In this document: piece after piece, positions 23,147 to 37,938 of the stretch
Layout: the number at the start of each line of letters is the position of its first letter
How positions within the stretch are numbered: position 1 is the first letter of the stretch
NCBI GenBank assembly: GCA_032718475.1
Contig: JAUCBJ010001972.1
Location: 1 to 64,000, forward strand
Origin: Nemertoderma westbladi
Lineage: Eukaryota > Xenacoelomorpha > Nemertodermatida > Nemertodermatidae
DNA length: 64,000 nucleotides
Direction of reading: 5' to 3'
Notes under the pieces: model-generated
Databases searched by the model: none
What the model was told of the DNA's origin: nothing
Seen by the model: only the letters and a program-made list of their open reading frames with translations
Translations under genes and position numbers: made by a program

Positions 23147-26100
23147 GTAATGGAAAGGTTTACGGAAAGGTAACGTAATGTAACGGTAACGGAAAGGTTT
23201 ACGGAAAGGTAACGTAACGGTAACGGAAAGGTTTACGGAAAGGTTTACGGAAAGGTAACGTAACGGTAACGGAAAGGTTTACGGAAAGGTTTACGGAAAG
23301 GTAACGTAACGGTAACGGAAAGGTTTACGGAAAGGTTTACGGAAAGGTTTACAGAAAGGTAACGTAACGTAACAGTAACGGAAAGGTTTACGGAAAGGTA
23401 ACGTAATGGTAACGGAAAGGTAACGTAACGGTAACGGAAAGGTTTACGGAAAGGTAACGTAACGGTAACGGAAAGGTTTACGGAAAGGTAACGTAACGTA
23501 ACGGTAATGGAAAGGTTTACGGAAAGGTAACGTAACGTAACGGTAACGGAAAGGTTTACGGAAAGTTAATGTAACGGTAACGGAAAGGTTTACGGAAAGG
23601 TTTACGGAAAGGTTTACGGAAAGGTAACGTAACGGCAACGGAAAGGTTTACGGAAAGGTAACGTAACGTAACGGTAACGGAAAGGTTTACGGAAAGGTAA
23701 CGTAACGGTAACGTAACGGTAACAGAAAGGTTTACGGAAAGGTAACATAACGGTAACGGAAAGGTTTACGGAAAGGTAACGTAATGTAACGGTAACGGAA
23801 AGGTTTACGGAAAGGTAACGTAACATAACGGTAATGGAAAGGTTTACGGAAAGGTAACGTAACAGTAACGGAAAGGTTTACGGAAAGGTAACGTAACGGT
23901 AACAGAAAGGTTTACGGTAATGGTAACGTAACAGTAACGGAAAGGTTTACGGAAAGGTAACATAACGTAACAGCAACGGAAAGGTATACGGAAAGGTAAC
24001 GTAACGGTAACGGAAAGGTAACGTAACGGTAACGGAAAGGTAACGGAAAGGTAACGGAAAGGTTTACTGAAACGTAACGTAACGGTAATGGAAAGGTTTA
24101 CGGAAAGGTTTACAGAAAGGTAACGTAACGGTAACGGAAAGGTTTACGGTAAGGTAACGTAACGTAACGGTAACGGAAAGGTTTACGGAAAGGTTTACGG
24201 AAAGGTAACGTAACGGTAACGGAAAGGTTTACGGTAAGGTAACGTAACGTAACGGTAACGGAAAGGTTTACGGAAAGGTAACGTAACGTAACGTAACGGT
24301 AACGGAAAGGTAACGTAACGTAACGGTAATGGAAAGGTTTACGGAAAGGTAACGTAACAGTAACGGAAAGGTTTACAGAAAGGTAACGTAACGGTAACAG
24401 AAAGGTTTACGGTAAGGTTTACGGAAAGGATTACGGAAAGGTAACGTAACGGTAACGGAAAGGTTTACGGAAAGGTAACGTAATGTAACGGTAACGGAAA
24501 GGTTTACTGAAAGGTAACGTAACAGTAACGGAAAGGTTTACGGAAAGGTAACGTAACGGTAACGGAAAGGTTTACGGTAATGGTAACGTAACAGTAACGG
24601 AAAGGTTTACGGAAAGGTAACGTAAAGTAACGGTAACGGAAAGGTTTACGGAAAGGTAACGTAACGGTAACGGAAAGGTTTACGGAAAGGTAACGTAACG
24701 TAACGGTAACGGAAAGGTTTACGGAAAGGTAACGTAACGGTAACGGAAAGGTTTACGGAAAGGTAACGTAACGGTAACGGAAAGGTTTACGGAAAGGTAA
24801 GGTAACGGTAACGGAAAGGTTTACGGAAAGGTAACGTAACGGTAACGGAAAGGTTTACGGAAAGGTTTATGGAAAGGTAACGTAACGGTAACGGAAAGGT
24901 TTACGGTAACGGTAACGTAACGGTAACGGAAAGGTTTACGGAAAGGTAACGTAACGGTAACGGAAAGGTAACGTAACGGTAATGGGAAGGTTTACGGAAA
25001 GGTAACGTAACGGTAACGGAAAGGTAATGTAACGGTGACGGAAAGGTTTATGGAAAGGTAACGTAACAGTAACGGAAAGGTTTACGGTAACGGTAACGTA
25101 ACGGTAACGGAAAGGTTTACGAAAAGGTAACGTAACGGTAACGGAAAGGTTTACGGAAAGGTTTACGGAAAGGTAACGTAACGGTAACGGAAAGGTTTAC
25201 GGAAAGGTAACGTAACGGTAACGGAAAGGTTTACGGAAAGGTTTATGGAAAGGTAACGTAACAGTAACGGAAAGGTTTACGGAAAGGTAACGTAACGTAA
25301 CGGTAACGGAAAGGTTTATGGAAAGGTAACGTAATGGTAACGTAACGGTAACGGAAAGGTTTACGGAAAGGTAACGTAACGGTAACGGAAAGGTTTATGG
25401 AAAGGTAACGTAACGGTAACGGAAAGGTTTATGGAAAGGTAACGTAACGGTAACGGAAAGGTTTACGGAAAGGTAACGTAACGTAACGGTAACGGAAAGG
25501 TTTACGGTAAGGTAACGTAACGGTAATGGAAAGGTTTACGGAAAGGTAACGTAACGGTAACGGAAAGGTTTATGGAAAGGTAACGTAACGGTAATGGAAA
25601 GGTTTACGGAAAGGTAACGTAACGGTAACGGAAAGGTTTATGGAAAGGTAACGTAACGGTAACGGAAAGGTTTACGGAAAGGTAACGTAACGTAACGGTA
25701 ACGGAAAGGTTTACGGTAACGGTAACGTAACGGTAATGGAAAGGTAACGTAACGGTAACGGAAAGGTTTACGGAAAGGTAACGTAACGGTAACGGAAAGG
25801 TTTATGGAAAGGTAACGTAACGGTAATGGAAAGGTTTACGGTAACGGTAACAGAAAGGTAACGGAAAGGTTTATGGAAAGGTAACGTAACGGTAATGGAA
25901 AGGTTTATGGAAAGGTTTACGGAAAGGTTTACGGAAAGGTAACGTAAAGGTTTACGGAAAGGTAACGTAACGGTAACGGAAAGGTTTACGGAAAGGTAAC
26001 GTAATGGTAACGGAAAGGTTTACGGAAAGGTAACGTAACGGTAACGGAAAGGTTTACGGAAAGGTAACGTAACGGTAACGGAAAGGTTTATGGCAAGGTA

Positions 26101-29100
26101 ACGTAACGGTAATGGAAAGGTTTCGGTAACGGTAACGGAAAGGTTTACGGTAACGGTAACAGAAAGGTAACGGAAAGGTTTACAGAAAGGTAACGTAACG
26201 GTAACAGAAAGGTTTATGGAAAGGTAACGTAGCGGTAACGGAAAGGTTTATGGAAAGGTAACGTAATGGTAATGGAAAGGTTTACGGTAACAGTAACGGA
26301 AAGGTTTACGGTAACGGTAACAGAAAGGTTTACGGAAAGGTAACGTAACGGTAATGGAAAGGTTTACGGTAACGGTAATGGAAAGGTTTACGGTAACGGT
26401 AACAGAAAGGTAACGGAAAGGTTTACGGAAAGGTAACGTAACGGTAACGGAAAGGTTTACGGAAAGGTAACGTAACGGTAACGGAAAGGTTTACGGAAAG
26501 GTAACGTAACTGTAACGGAAAGGTAACGTAACGGTAATGGAAAGGTTTACGGTAACGGTAACGGAAAGGTTTACGGTAACGGTAACAGAAAGGTAACGGA
26601 AAGGTTTACGGAAAGGTAACGTAACGGTAACAGAAAGGTTTATGGAAAGGTAACGTAACGGTAACGGAAAGGTTTATGGAAAGGTAACGTAACGGTAATG
26701 GAAAGGTTTACGGTAACGGTAACGGAAAGGTTTACGGTAACGGTAACAGAAAGGTTTACGGAAAGGTAACGTAACGGTAATGGAAAGGTTTACGGTAACG
26801 GTAACGGAAAGGTTTACGGTAACGGTAACAGAAAGGTTTACGGAAAGGTAACGTAACGGTAATGGAAAGGTTTACGGTAACGGTAACGGAAAGGTTTACG
26901 GTAACAGTAACAGAAAGGTAACGGAAAGGTTTACGGAAAGGTAACGTAACGGTAACGGAAAGGTTTACGGAAAGGTAACGTAACGGTAACGGAAAGGTTT
27001 ACAGAAAGGTAACGTAACGGTAACGGAAAGGTTTACGGTAACGGTAACAGAAAGGTAATGGAAAGGTTTACGGAAAGGTAACATAACGGTAACGGAAAGG
27101 TTTACGGAAAGGTAACGTAACGGTAACGGAAAGGTTTACGGAAAGGTAACGTAACGGTAACAGAAAGGTTTACGGAAAGGTAACGTAACGGTAACGGAAA
27201 GGTTTACGGAAAGGTAACGTAACAGTAATGGAAAGGTTTACGGAAACTTAACGTAATGGTAATGGAAAGGTTTATGGAAAGGTAACGTAACGGTAACGGA
27301 AAGGTTTACGGAAAGGTAACGTAACAGTAACGGAAAGGTTTACGGAAAGGTAACGTAACGGTAACGGAAAGGTTTACGGAAAGGTAACGTAACGGTAACG
27401 GAAAGGTAACGTAACGTAACAGTAACGGAAAGGTTTATGGAAAGGTTTACGGAAATGTTTACGGAAAGGTAACGTAACAGTAACGGAAAGGTTTACGGAA
27501 AGGTAACGTAACGGTAACGGAAAGGTTTACGGAAAGGTTTACGGAAAGGTTTACGGAAAGGTAACGTAACAGTAACGGAAAGGTTTACGGAAAGGTAACG
27601 TAACGGTAACAGAAAGGTTTACGGAAAGGTAACGTAACGGTAACGGAAAGGTAACATAACGTAACAGTAACGGAAAGGTTTACGGAAAGGTAACGTAATG
27701 GTAATGGAAAGGTTTACGGAAAGGTAACGTAACGGTAATGGAAAGGTTTACGGTAACGGTAACAGAAAGGTAACGGAAAGGTTTACGGAAAGGTAACGTA
27801 ATGGTAATGGAAAGATTTACGGAAAGGTAACGTAACGGTAACGGAAAGGTTTACGGTAACGGTAACGGAAAGGTTTACGGTAACGGTAACAGAAAGGTAA
27901 CGGAAAGGTTTACGGAAAGGTAACGTAATGGTAATGGAAAGGTTTACGGAAAGGTTTACGGAAAGGTAACGTAACAGTAATGGAAAGGTTTACGGTAACG
28001 GTAACGGAAAGGTTTACGGTAACGGTAACAGAAAGGTAACGGAAAGGTTTACGGAAAGGTAACGTAATGGTAATGGAAAGGTTTACGGAAAGGTTTACGG
28101 AAAGGTAACGTAACGGTAATGGAAAGGTTTACGGTAACGGTAACGGTAATGGAAAGGTTTACGGTAACGGTAACAGAAAGGTAACGGAAAGGTTTACGGA
28201 AAGGTAACGTAATGGTAATGGAAAGATTTACGGAAAGGTTTACGGAAAGGTAACGTAACAGTAATGGAAAGGTTTACGGAAAGGTTTACGGTAACGGTAA
28301 CGGAAAGGTTTACGGTAACGGTAACAGAAAGGTAACGGAAAGGTTTACGGAAAGGTAACGTAACGGTAACAGAAAGGTTTATGGAAAGGTAACGTAACGG
28401 TATCGGAAAGGTTTATGGAAAGGTAACGTAACGGTAATGGAAAGGTTTACGGTAACGGTAACGGAAAGGTTTACGGTAACGGTAACAGAAAGGTAACGGA
28501 AAGGTTTACGGAAAGGTAACGTAACGGTAACAGAAAGGTTTATGGAAAGGTAACGTAACGGTAACGGAAAGGTTTATGGAAAGGTAACGTAACGGTAATG
28601 GAAAGGTTTACGGTAATGGTAACGGAAAGGTTTACGGTAACGGTAACAGAAAGGTTTACGGAAAGGTAACGTAACGGTAATGGAAAGGTTTACGGTAACG
28701 GTAACGGAAAGGTTTACGGTAACAGTAACAGAAAGGTAACGGAAAGGTTTACGGAAAGGTAACGTAACGGTAACGGAAAGGTTTACGGAAAGGTAACGTA
28801 ACGGTAACGGAAAGGTTTACGGAAAGGTAACGTAACGGTAACGGAAAGGTTTACGGTAACGGTAACAGAAAGGTAACGGAAAGGTTTACGGAAAGGTAAC
28901 GTAACGGTAACGGAAAGGTTTACGGAAAGGTAACGTAACGGTAACGGAAAGGTTTACGGAAAGGTAACGTAACGGTAACAGAAAGGTTTACGGAAAGGTA
29001 ACGTAACGGTAACGGAAAGGTTTACGGAAAGGTAACGTAACAGTAATGGAAAGGTTTACGGAAACTTAACGTAATGGTAATGGAAAGGTTTATGGAAAGG

Positions 29101-32100
29101 TAACGTAACGGTAACGGAAAGGTTTACGGAAAGGTAACGTAACAGTAACGGAAAGGTTTACGGAAAGGTAACGTAACGGTAACGGAAAGGTTTACGGAAA
29201 GGTAACGTAACGGTAACGGAAAGGTAACGTAACGTAACAGTAACGGAAAGGTTTACGGAAAGGTTTACGGAAAGGTTTACGGAAAGGTAACGTAACAGTA
29301 ACGGAAAGGTAACGTAACGGTAACGGAAAGGTGATGGAAAGGTAACGTAACGGTAATGGAAAGGTTTACGGAAAGGTAACGTAACAGTAACGGAAAGGTT
29401 TACGGAAAGGTTTACGGAAAGGTTTACGGAAAGGTAACGTAACAGTAACGGAAAGGTTTACGGAAAGGTAACGTAACGGTAACGGAAAGTTTACGGAAAG
29501 GTAATGTAACGGTAACGGAAAGGTAACGTAACGTAACAGTAACGGAAAGGTTTACGGAAAGGTAACGTAATGGTAATGGAAAGGTTTACGGAAAGGTTTA
29601 CGGAAAGGTAACGTAACAGTAATGGAAAGGTTTACGGTAACGGTAACGGAAAGGTTTACGGTAACGGTAACAGAAAGGTAACGGAAAGGTTTACGGAAAG
29701 GTAACGTAATGGTAATGGAAAGGTTTACGGAAAGGTTTACGGAAAGGTAACGTAACGGTAATGGAAAGGTTTACGGTAACGGTAACGGAAAGGTTTACGG
29801 TAACGGTAACAGAAAGGTAACGGAAAGGTTTACGGAAAGGTAACGTAATGGTAATGGAAAGATTTACGGAAAGGTTTACGGAAAGGTAACGTAACAGTAA
29901 CGGAAAGGTTTACGGAAAGGTTTACGGTAACGGTAACGGAAAGGTTTACGGTAACGGTAACAGAAAGGTAACGGAAAGGTTTACGGAAAGGTAACGTAAC
30001 GGTAACAGAAAGGTTTATGGAAAGGTAACGTAACGGTAACGGAAAGGTTTACGGAAAGTTAACGTAACGGTAAGGGAAAGGTTTACGGTAACAGTAACAG
30101 AAAGGTAACGGAAAGGTTTACGGAAAGGTAATGTAATGGTAATGGAAAGGTTTACGGAAAGGTTTACGGAAAGGTAACGTAACGTAACGGTAACGGAAAG
30201 GTTTACGGAAAGGTAACGTAACGGTAACGGAAAGGTTTACGGAAAGGTAACGTAACGGTAACGGAAAGGTAACGTAACGTAACAGTAACGGAAAGGTTTA
30301 CGGAAAGGTAACGTAACGGTAACGGAAAGGTTTACGGAAAGGTAACGTAACGGTAACGGAAAGGTTTACGGAAAGGTAACGTAACGGTAACGGAAAGGTA
30401 ACGTAACGTAACAGTAACGGAAAGGTTTACGGAAAGGTAACGTAACGGTAATGGAAAGGTTTACGGAAAGGTAACGTAACGGTAACGGTAACGGAAAGGT
30501 TTACGGAAAGGTAACGTAACGGTAACGGAAAGGTTTACGGAAAGGTAACGTAATGGTAACGGAAAGGTAACGTAATGGTAACGGAAAGGTTTACGGAAAG
30601 GTAACGTAACAGTAACGGAAAGGTTTACGGAAAGGTAACGTAACGGTAACGGAAAGGTTTACGGAAAGGTAACGTAATGGTAACGGAAAGGTTTACGGTA
30701 ACGGTAACGGAAAGGTTTACGGAAAGGTAACGTAACGGTAATGGAAAGGTTTACGGAAAGGTAACGTAATGGTAACGGAAAGGTAACGTAATGGTAATGG
30801 AAAGGTTTACGGAAAGGTTTACGGAAAGGTAACGTAACAGTAATGGAAAGGTTTACGGTAACGGTAACGGAAAGGTTTACGGTAACGGTAACAGAAAGGT
30901 AACGGAAAGGTTTACGGAAAGGTAACGTAATGGTAATGGAAAGGTTTACGGAAAGGTTTACGGAAAGGTAACGTAACGGTAATGGAAAGGTTTACGGTAA
31001 CGGTAACGGAAAGGTTTACGGTAACGGTAACAGAAAGGTAACGGAAAGGTTTACGGAAAGGTAACGTAATGGTAATGGAAAGATTTACGGAAAGGTTTAC
31101 GGAAAGGTAACGTAACAGTAACGGAAAGGTTTACGGAAAGGTTTACGGTAACGGTAACGGAAAGGTTTACGGTAACGGTAACAGAAAGGTAACGGAAAGG
31201 TTTACGGAAAGGTAACGTAACGGTAACAGAAAGGTTTATGGAAAGGTAACGTAACGGTAACGGAAAGGTTTACGGAAAGTTAACGTAACGGTAAGGGAAA
31301 GGTTTACGGTAACAGTAACAGAAAGGTAACGGAAAGGTTTACGGAAAGGTAATGTAATGGTAATGGAAAGGTTTACGGAAAGGTTTACGGAAAGGTAACG
31401 TAACGTAACGGTAACGGAAAGGTTTACGGAAAGGTAACGTAACGGTAACGGAAAGGTTTACGGAAAGGTAACGTAACGGTAACGGAAAGGTAACGTAACG
31501 TAACAGTAACGGAAAGGTTTACGGAAAGGTAACGTAACGGTAACGGAAAGGTTTACGGAAAGGTAACGTAACGGTAACGGAAAGGTTTACGGAAAGGTAA
31601 CGTAACGGTAACGGAAAGGTAACGTAACGTAACAGTAACGGAAAGGTTTACGGAAAGGTAACGTAACGGTAATGGAAAGGTTTACGGAAAGGTAACGTAA
31701 CGGTAACGGTAACGGAAAGGTTTACGGAAAGGTAACGTAACGGTAACGGAAAGGTTTACGGAAAGGTAACGTAATGGTAACGGAAAGGTAACGTAATGGT
31801 AACGGAAAGGTTTACGGAAAGGTAACGTAACAGTAACGGAAAGGTTTACGGAAAGGTAACGTAACGGTAACAGAAAGGTTTACGGAAAGGTAACGTAACG
31901 GTAACGGAAAGGTTTACGGAAAGGTAACGTAACAGTAATGGAAAGGTTTACGGAAACTTAACGTAATGGTAATGGAAAGGTTTATGGAAAGGTAACGTAA
32001 CGGTAACGGAAAGGTTTACGGAAAGGTAACGTAACAGTAACGGAAAGGTTTACGGAAAGGTAACGTAACGGTAACGGAAAGGTTTACGGAAAGGTAACGT

Positions 32101-34437
32101 AACGGTAACGGAAAGGTAACGTAACGTAACAGTAACGGAAAGGTTTACGGAAAGGTTTACGGAAAGGTTTACGGAAAGGTTTACGGAAAGGTAACGTAAC
32201 AGTAATGGAAAGGTTTACGGAAAGGTAACGTAACGGTAACGGAAAGGTTTACGGAAAGGTTTACGGAAAGGTTTACGGAAAGGTAACGTAACAGTAACGG
32301 AAAGGTTTACGGAAAGGTAACGTAACGGTAACGGAAAGGTTTACGGAAAGGTAACGTAACGGTAACGGAAAGGTAACGTAACGTAACAGTAACGGAAAGG
32401 TAACGTAATGGTAATGGAAAGGTTTACGGAAAGGTTTACGGAAAGGTAACGTAACAGTAATGGAAAGGTTTACGGTAACGGTAACGGAAAGGTTTACGGT
32501 AACGGTAACAGAAAGGTAACGGAAAGGTTTACGGAAAGGTAACGTAATGGTAATGGAAAGGTTTACGGAAAGGTTTACGGAAAGGTAACGTAACGGTAAT
32601 GGAAAGGTTTACGGTAACAGTAACGGAAAGGTTTACGGTAACGGTAACAGAAAGGTAACGGAAAGGTTTACGGAAAGGTAACGTAATGGTAATGGAAAGA
32701 TTTACGGAAAGGTTTACGGAAAGGTAACGTAACAGTAACGGAAAGGTTTACGGAAAGGTTTACGGTAACGGTAACGGAAAGGTTTACGGTAACGGTAACA
32801 GAAAGGTAACGGAAAGGTTTACGGAAAGGTAACGTAACGGTAACAGAAAGGTTTATGGAAAGGTAACGTAACGGTATCGGAAAGGTTTATGGAAAGGTAA
32901 CGTAACGGTAATGGAAAGGTTTACGGTAACGGTAACGGAAAGGTTTACGGTAACGGTAACAGAAAGGTAACGGAAAGGTTTACGGAAAGGTAACGTAACG
33001 GTAACAGAAAGGTTTATGGAAAGGTAACGTAACGGTAACGGAAAGGTTTATGGAAAGGTAACGTAACGGTAATGGAAAGGTTTACGGTAATGGTAACGGA
33101 AAGGTTTACGGTAACGGTAACAGAAAGGTTTACGGAAAGGTAACGTAACGGTAATGGAAAGGTTTACGGTAACGGTAACGGAAAGGTTTACGGTAACAGT
33201 AACAGAAAGGTAACGGAAAGGTTTACGGAAAGGTAACGTAACGGTAACGGAAAGGTTTACGGAAAGGTAACGTAACGGTAACGGAAAGGTTTACGGAAAG
33301 TTAACGTAACGGTAAGGGAAAGGTTTACGGTAACGGTAACAGAAAGGTAACGGAAAGGTTTACGGAAAGGTAACGTAATGGTAATGGAAAGGTTTACGGA
33401 AAGGTTTACGGAAAGGTAACGTAACGGTAACGGAAAGGTTTACGGAAAGGTAACGTAACGGTAACGGAAAGGTTTACGGAAAGGTAACGTAACGGTAACG
33501 GAAAGGTAACGTAACGTAACAGTAACGGAAAGGTTTACGGAAAGGTAACGTAACGGTAACGGAAAGGTTTACGGAAAGGTAACGTAACGGTAACGGAAAG
33601 GTTTACGGAAAGGTAACGTAACGGTAACGGAAAGGTAACGTAACGTAACAGTAACGGAAAGGTTTACGGAAAGGTAACGTAACGGTAATGGAAAGGTTTA
33701 CGGAAAGGTAACGTAACGGTAATGGAAAGGTTTACGGAAAGGTAACGTAACGGTAACGGTAACGGAAAGGTTTATGGAAAGGTAACGTAACGGTAACGGA
33801 AAGGTTTACGGAAAGGTAACGTAATGGTAACGGAAAGGTAACGTAATGATAACGGAAAGGTTTACGGAAAGGTAACGTAACAGTAACGGAAAGGTTTACG
33901 GAAAGGTAACGTAACGGTAACGGAAAGGTTTACGGAAAGGTAACGTAATGGTAACGGAAAGGTTTACGGTAACGGTAACGGAAAGGTTTACGGAAAGGTA
34001 ACGTAACAGTAATGGAAAGGTTTACGGAAAGGTAACGTAACGGTAACGGAAAGGTTTACGGAAAGGTAACGTAATGGTAACGTAAAGGTTTACGGTAAGG
34101 TAACGTAACGGTAATGGAAAGGTTTACGGAAAGGTAACGTAACGGTAACGGAAAGGTTTACGGAAAGGTAACGTAACGGTAACGGAAAGGTTTACGGAAA
34201 GGTAACGTAACGTAACGGTAACGGAAAGGTTTACGGAAAGGTAACGTAATGGTAACGGAAAGGTAACGTAATGGTAACGGAAAGGTTTACGGAAAGGTTT
34301 ACGGAAAGGTAACGTAACAGTAACGGTAACGGAAAGGTTTACGGAAAGGTAACGTAACGTAACGGTAACGGAAAGGTTTACGGAAAGGTAACGTAATGGT
34401 AACGGAAAGGTAACGTAATGGTAACGGAAAGGTTTAC
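23147..34437 (+). repeat. Satellite A, right array
   Basis: This continues the left array in the same orientation and phase. It is enriched in GTAACGGTAACAG-type variants. It contains shuffled larger blocks, for example a landmark AAACTTAACGTAATGG near 27244, 29053 and 31953. It ends abruptly at GGTTTAC followed by TCATGTTAATT. Confidence 0.97.
29550..31869 (+). repeat. 1,221 bp duplication within the right satellite A array
   Basis: Rare variants recur at an offset of 1,221 bp: GATTTACGG at 29861 and 31082, and GTAAGGGAAAG at 30070 and 31291. The copies diverge after about 30648 and 31869 (CGGAAAGG versus CAGAAAGG). The boundaries are approximate. Confidence 0.75.
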
Positions 34438-34950
34438 TCATGTTAATTTACACAAAACCACAATACCAAAACAACACCCTAGAATAAAAAAACTATTATT
34501 TTATAATAAATATAATTAGAATAGGATACAAACCTTTTTGTTGTGACTTGGTTCTTGTAACACGTTGTCGAGTCTGTAACAGAAAATAAAACTGGACTAC
34601 AAAGTCAAGTCAAGTGAGCTCAGATATTCTTTCCACCAATGTTTATAAGTACAATAAACTGTATGTGGACAAAACCATATTGAGTATAGTCATATTGTTA
34701 CATTATTAAGGATAAACTGCTCTCTCACCCATTCTACAGAAATAATAAGTTAATGCGAGATACTGACATACTGTAGGGGCTTAATAAATATTTTTGACAA
34801 ATAATTAAAATAATTAACTTTTCTAGTTGTTCGCTTTTTCTGAGACTAAAATGTTATGATTCGGATACAGCCATTCTATTGGGCCGAGTCACAAAGATGT
34901 GATGTAAGCCTTTAACATTATCGACTATTTATTGGAAGAGCTAGTTTATG
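34438..34950. other. Unique AT-rich spacer
   Basis: No gene is visible. Near 34866-34908 a decayed word (CTATTGGGCCGAGTC, then GATGTGATGTAAG) looks like an old satellite B unit outside the main array. Confidence 0.55.
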
Positions 34951-37938
34951 CTACAAGGCATTATAAAAGCGGCTATTGGGCCGAGCCATGGATGTCTACT
35001 GTAAGGCAATAGAAAAGCGGCTATTGGGCCGAGCCATGGATGTCTACTGCAAGGCAATATAAAAGCGGCTATTGGCCGAGCCATGGATGTCTACTGCAAG
35101 GCAATAAGCGGCTATTGGGCCGAGCCATGGATGTCTACGGTAAGGCAATAGAAAAGCGGCTATTGGGCCGAGCCATGGATGTCTACGGTAAGGCAATAGA
35201 AAAGCGGCTATTGGGCGGAGCCATGGATGTCTACTGTAAGGCAACATAAAAGCGGCTATTGGGCCGAGCCATGGATGTCTACTGCAAGGCAATAGATAAG
35301 CGGCTATTGGGCCGAGCCATGGATGTCTACTGAAAGGCAACATAAAAGCGGCTATTGGGCCGAGCCATGGATGTCTACTGCAAGGCAATAGATAAGCGGC
35401 TATTGGGCCGAGCCATGGATGTCTACTGAAAGGCAATAGATAAGCGGCTATTGGGCCGAGCCATGGATGTCTACTGAAAGGCAATAGAAAAGCGGCTATT
35501 GGGCCGAGCCATGGATGTCTACTGTAAGGCAATAGAAAAGCGGCTATTGGGCCGAGCCATGGATGTCTACTGCAAGGCAATATAAAAGCGGCTATTGGAC
35601 GAGCCATGGATGTCTACTGCAAGGCAATAAGCGGCTATTGGGCCGAGCCATGGATGTCTACGGTAAGGCAATAGAAAAGCGGCTATTGGGCGGAGCCATG
35701 GATGTCTACTGTAAGGCAACATAAAAGCGGCTATTGGGCCGAGCCATGGATGTCTACTGCAAGGCAATATAAAAGCGGCTATTGGCCGAGCCATGGATGT
35801 CTACTGCAAGGCAATAAGCGGCTATTGGGCCGAGCCATGGATGTCTACTGCAAGGCAATAAGCGGCTATTGGGCCAAGCCATGGATGTCTACTGTAAGGC
35901 AATAAGCGGCTATTGGGCCGAGCCATGGATGTCTACGGTAAGGCAATAGAAAAGCGGCTATTGGGCGGAGCCATGGATGTCTACTGCAAGGCAATAAGCG
36001 GCTATTGGGCCAAGCCATGGATGTCTACTGCAAGGCAATAAGCGGCTATTGGGCCAAGCCATGGATGTCTACTGCAAGGCAATAAGCGGCTATTGGGCCG
36101 AGCCATGGATGTCTACGGTAAGGCAATAGAAAAGCGGCTATTGGGCGGAGCCATGGATGTCTACTGTAAGGCAACATAAAAGCGGCTATTGGGCCGAGCC
36201 ATGGATGTCTACTGCAAGGCAATATAAAAGCGGCTATTGGCCGAGCCATGGATGTCTACTGCAAGGCAATAAGCGGCTATTGGGCCGAGCCATGGATGTC
36301 TACTGCAAGGCAATAAGCGGCTATTGGGCCGAGCCATGGATGTCTACTGCAAGGCAATAAGCGGCTATTGGGCCAAGCCATGGATGTCTACGGTAAGGCA
36401 ATAGAAAAGCGGCTATTGGGCCGAGCCATGGATGTCTACGGTAAGGCAATAGAAAAGCGGCTATTGGGCGGAGCCATGGATGTCTACTGTAAGGCAACAT
36501 AAAAGCGGCTATTGGGCCGAGCCATGGATGTCTACTGCAAGGCAATATAAAAGCGGCTATTGGCCGAGCCATGGATGTCTACTGCAAGGCAATAAGCGGC
36601 TATTGGGCCGAGCCATGGATGTCTACTGCAAGGCAATAAGCGGCTATTGGGCCGAGCCATGGATGTCTACTGCAAGGCAATAAGCGGCTATTGGGCCGAG
36701 CCATGGATGTCTACTGCAAGGCAATAAGCGGCTATTGGGCCGAGCCATGGATGTCTACTGCAAGGCAATAAGCGGCTATTGGGCCGAGCCATGGATGTCT
36801 ACTGCAAGGCAATAAGCGGCTATTGGGCCGAGCCATGGATGTCTACTGCAAGGCAATAAGCGGCTATTGGGCCAAGCCATGGATGTCTACGGTAAGGCAA
36901 TAGAAAAGCGGCTATTGGGCCAAGCCATGGATGTCTACGGTAAGGCAATAGAAAAGCGGCTATTGGGCGGAGCCATGGATGTCTACTGTAAGGCAACATA
37001 AAAGCGGCTATTGGGCCGAGCCATGGATGTCTACTGCAAGGCAATAGATAAGCGGCTATTGGGCCGAGCCATGGATGTCTACTGTAAGGCAACATAAAAG
37101 CGGCTATTGGCCGAGCCATGGATGTCTACTGCAAGGCAATAAGCGGCTATTGGGCCGAGCCATGGATGTCTACTGCAAGGCAATAAGCGGCTATTGGGCC
37201 GAGCCATGGATGTCTACGGTAAGGCAATAGAAAAGCGGCTATTGGGCCGAGCCATGGATGTCTACTGCAAGGCAATAGAAAAGCGGCTATTGGGCCGAGC
37301 CATGGATGTCAACTGTAAGGCAACATAAAAGCGGCTATTGGCCGAGCCATGGATGTCTACTGCAAGGCAATAAGCGGCTATTGGGCCGAGCCATGGATGT
37401 CTACTGCAAGGCAATAGAAAAGCGGCTATTGGGCGGAGCCATGGATGTCTACTGTAAGGCAACATAAAAGCGGCTATTGGGCCGAGCCATGGATGTCTAC
37501 GGTAAGGCAATAGAAAAGCGGCTATTGGGCCGAGCCATGGATGTCTACTGCAAGGCAATAGAAAAGCGGTTATTGGGCCGAGCCATGGATGTCAACTGTA
37601 AGGCAATAGATAAGCGGCTATTGGGCCGGGCCATGGATGTCTACTGTAAGGCAATAGATAAGCGGCTATTGGGCCGGGCCATGGATGTCTACTGTAAGGC
37701 AATAGATAAGCGGCTATTGGGCCGAGCCATGGATGTCTACGGTAAGGCAATAGAAAAGCGGCTATTGGGCCGAGCCATGGATGTCTACTGCAAGGCAATA
37801 GAAAAGCGGCTATTGGGCCGAGCCATGGATGTCAACTGTAAGGCAATAGATAAGCGGCTATTGGGCCGGGCCATGGATGTCTACTGTAAGGCAATAGATA
37901 AGCGGCTATTGGGCCGAGCCATGGATGTCTACGGTAAG
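34951..37938 (+). repeat. Satellite B (44/48 bp monomer)
   Basis: The monomer contains AAGCGGCTATTGGGCCGAG, CCATGGATGTCTAC and TGCAAGGCAAT. Three linker forms follow (AGAA, ATAAA or ACATAAA), or no linker, giving about 48 or 44 bp. There are about 65 units. The 48 bp forms are a multiple of three, so open frames run through both strands (minus 35044-35607, plus 37477-37950). These are repeat artefacts in my view. Confidence 0.95.

Noticed and set aside
35044-35607. 187-codon minus-strand repeat protein (16-residue unit) and plus-strand 37477-37950 in satellite B
   Set aside because: The 48 bp period keeps both strands open. Units with other linkers break the frame repeatedly, so there is no sign of coding selection.
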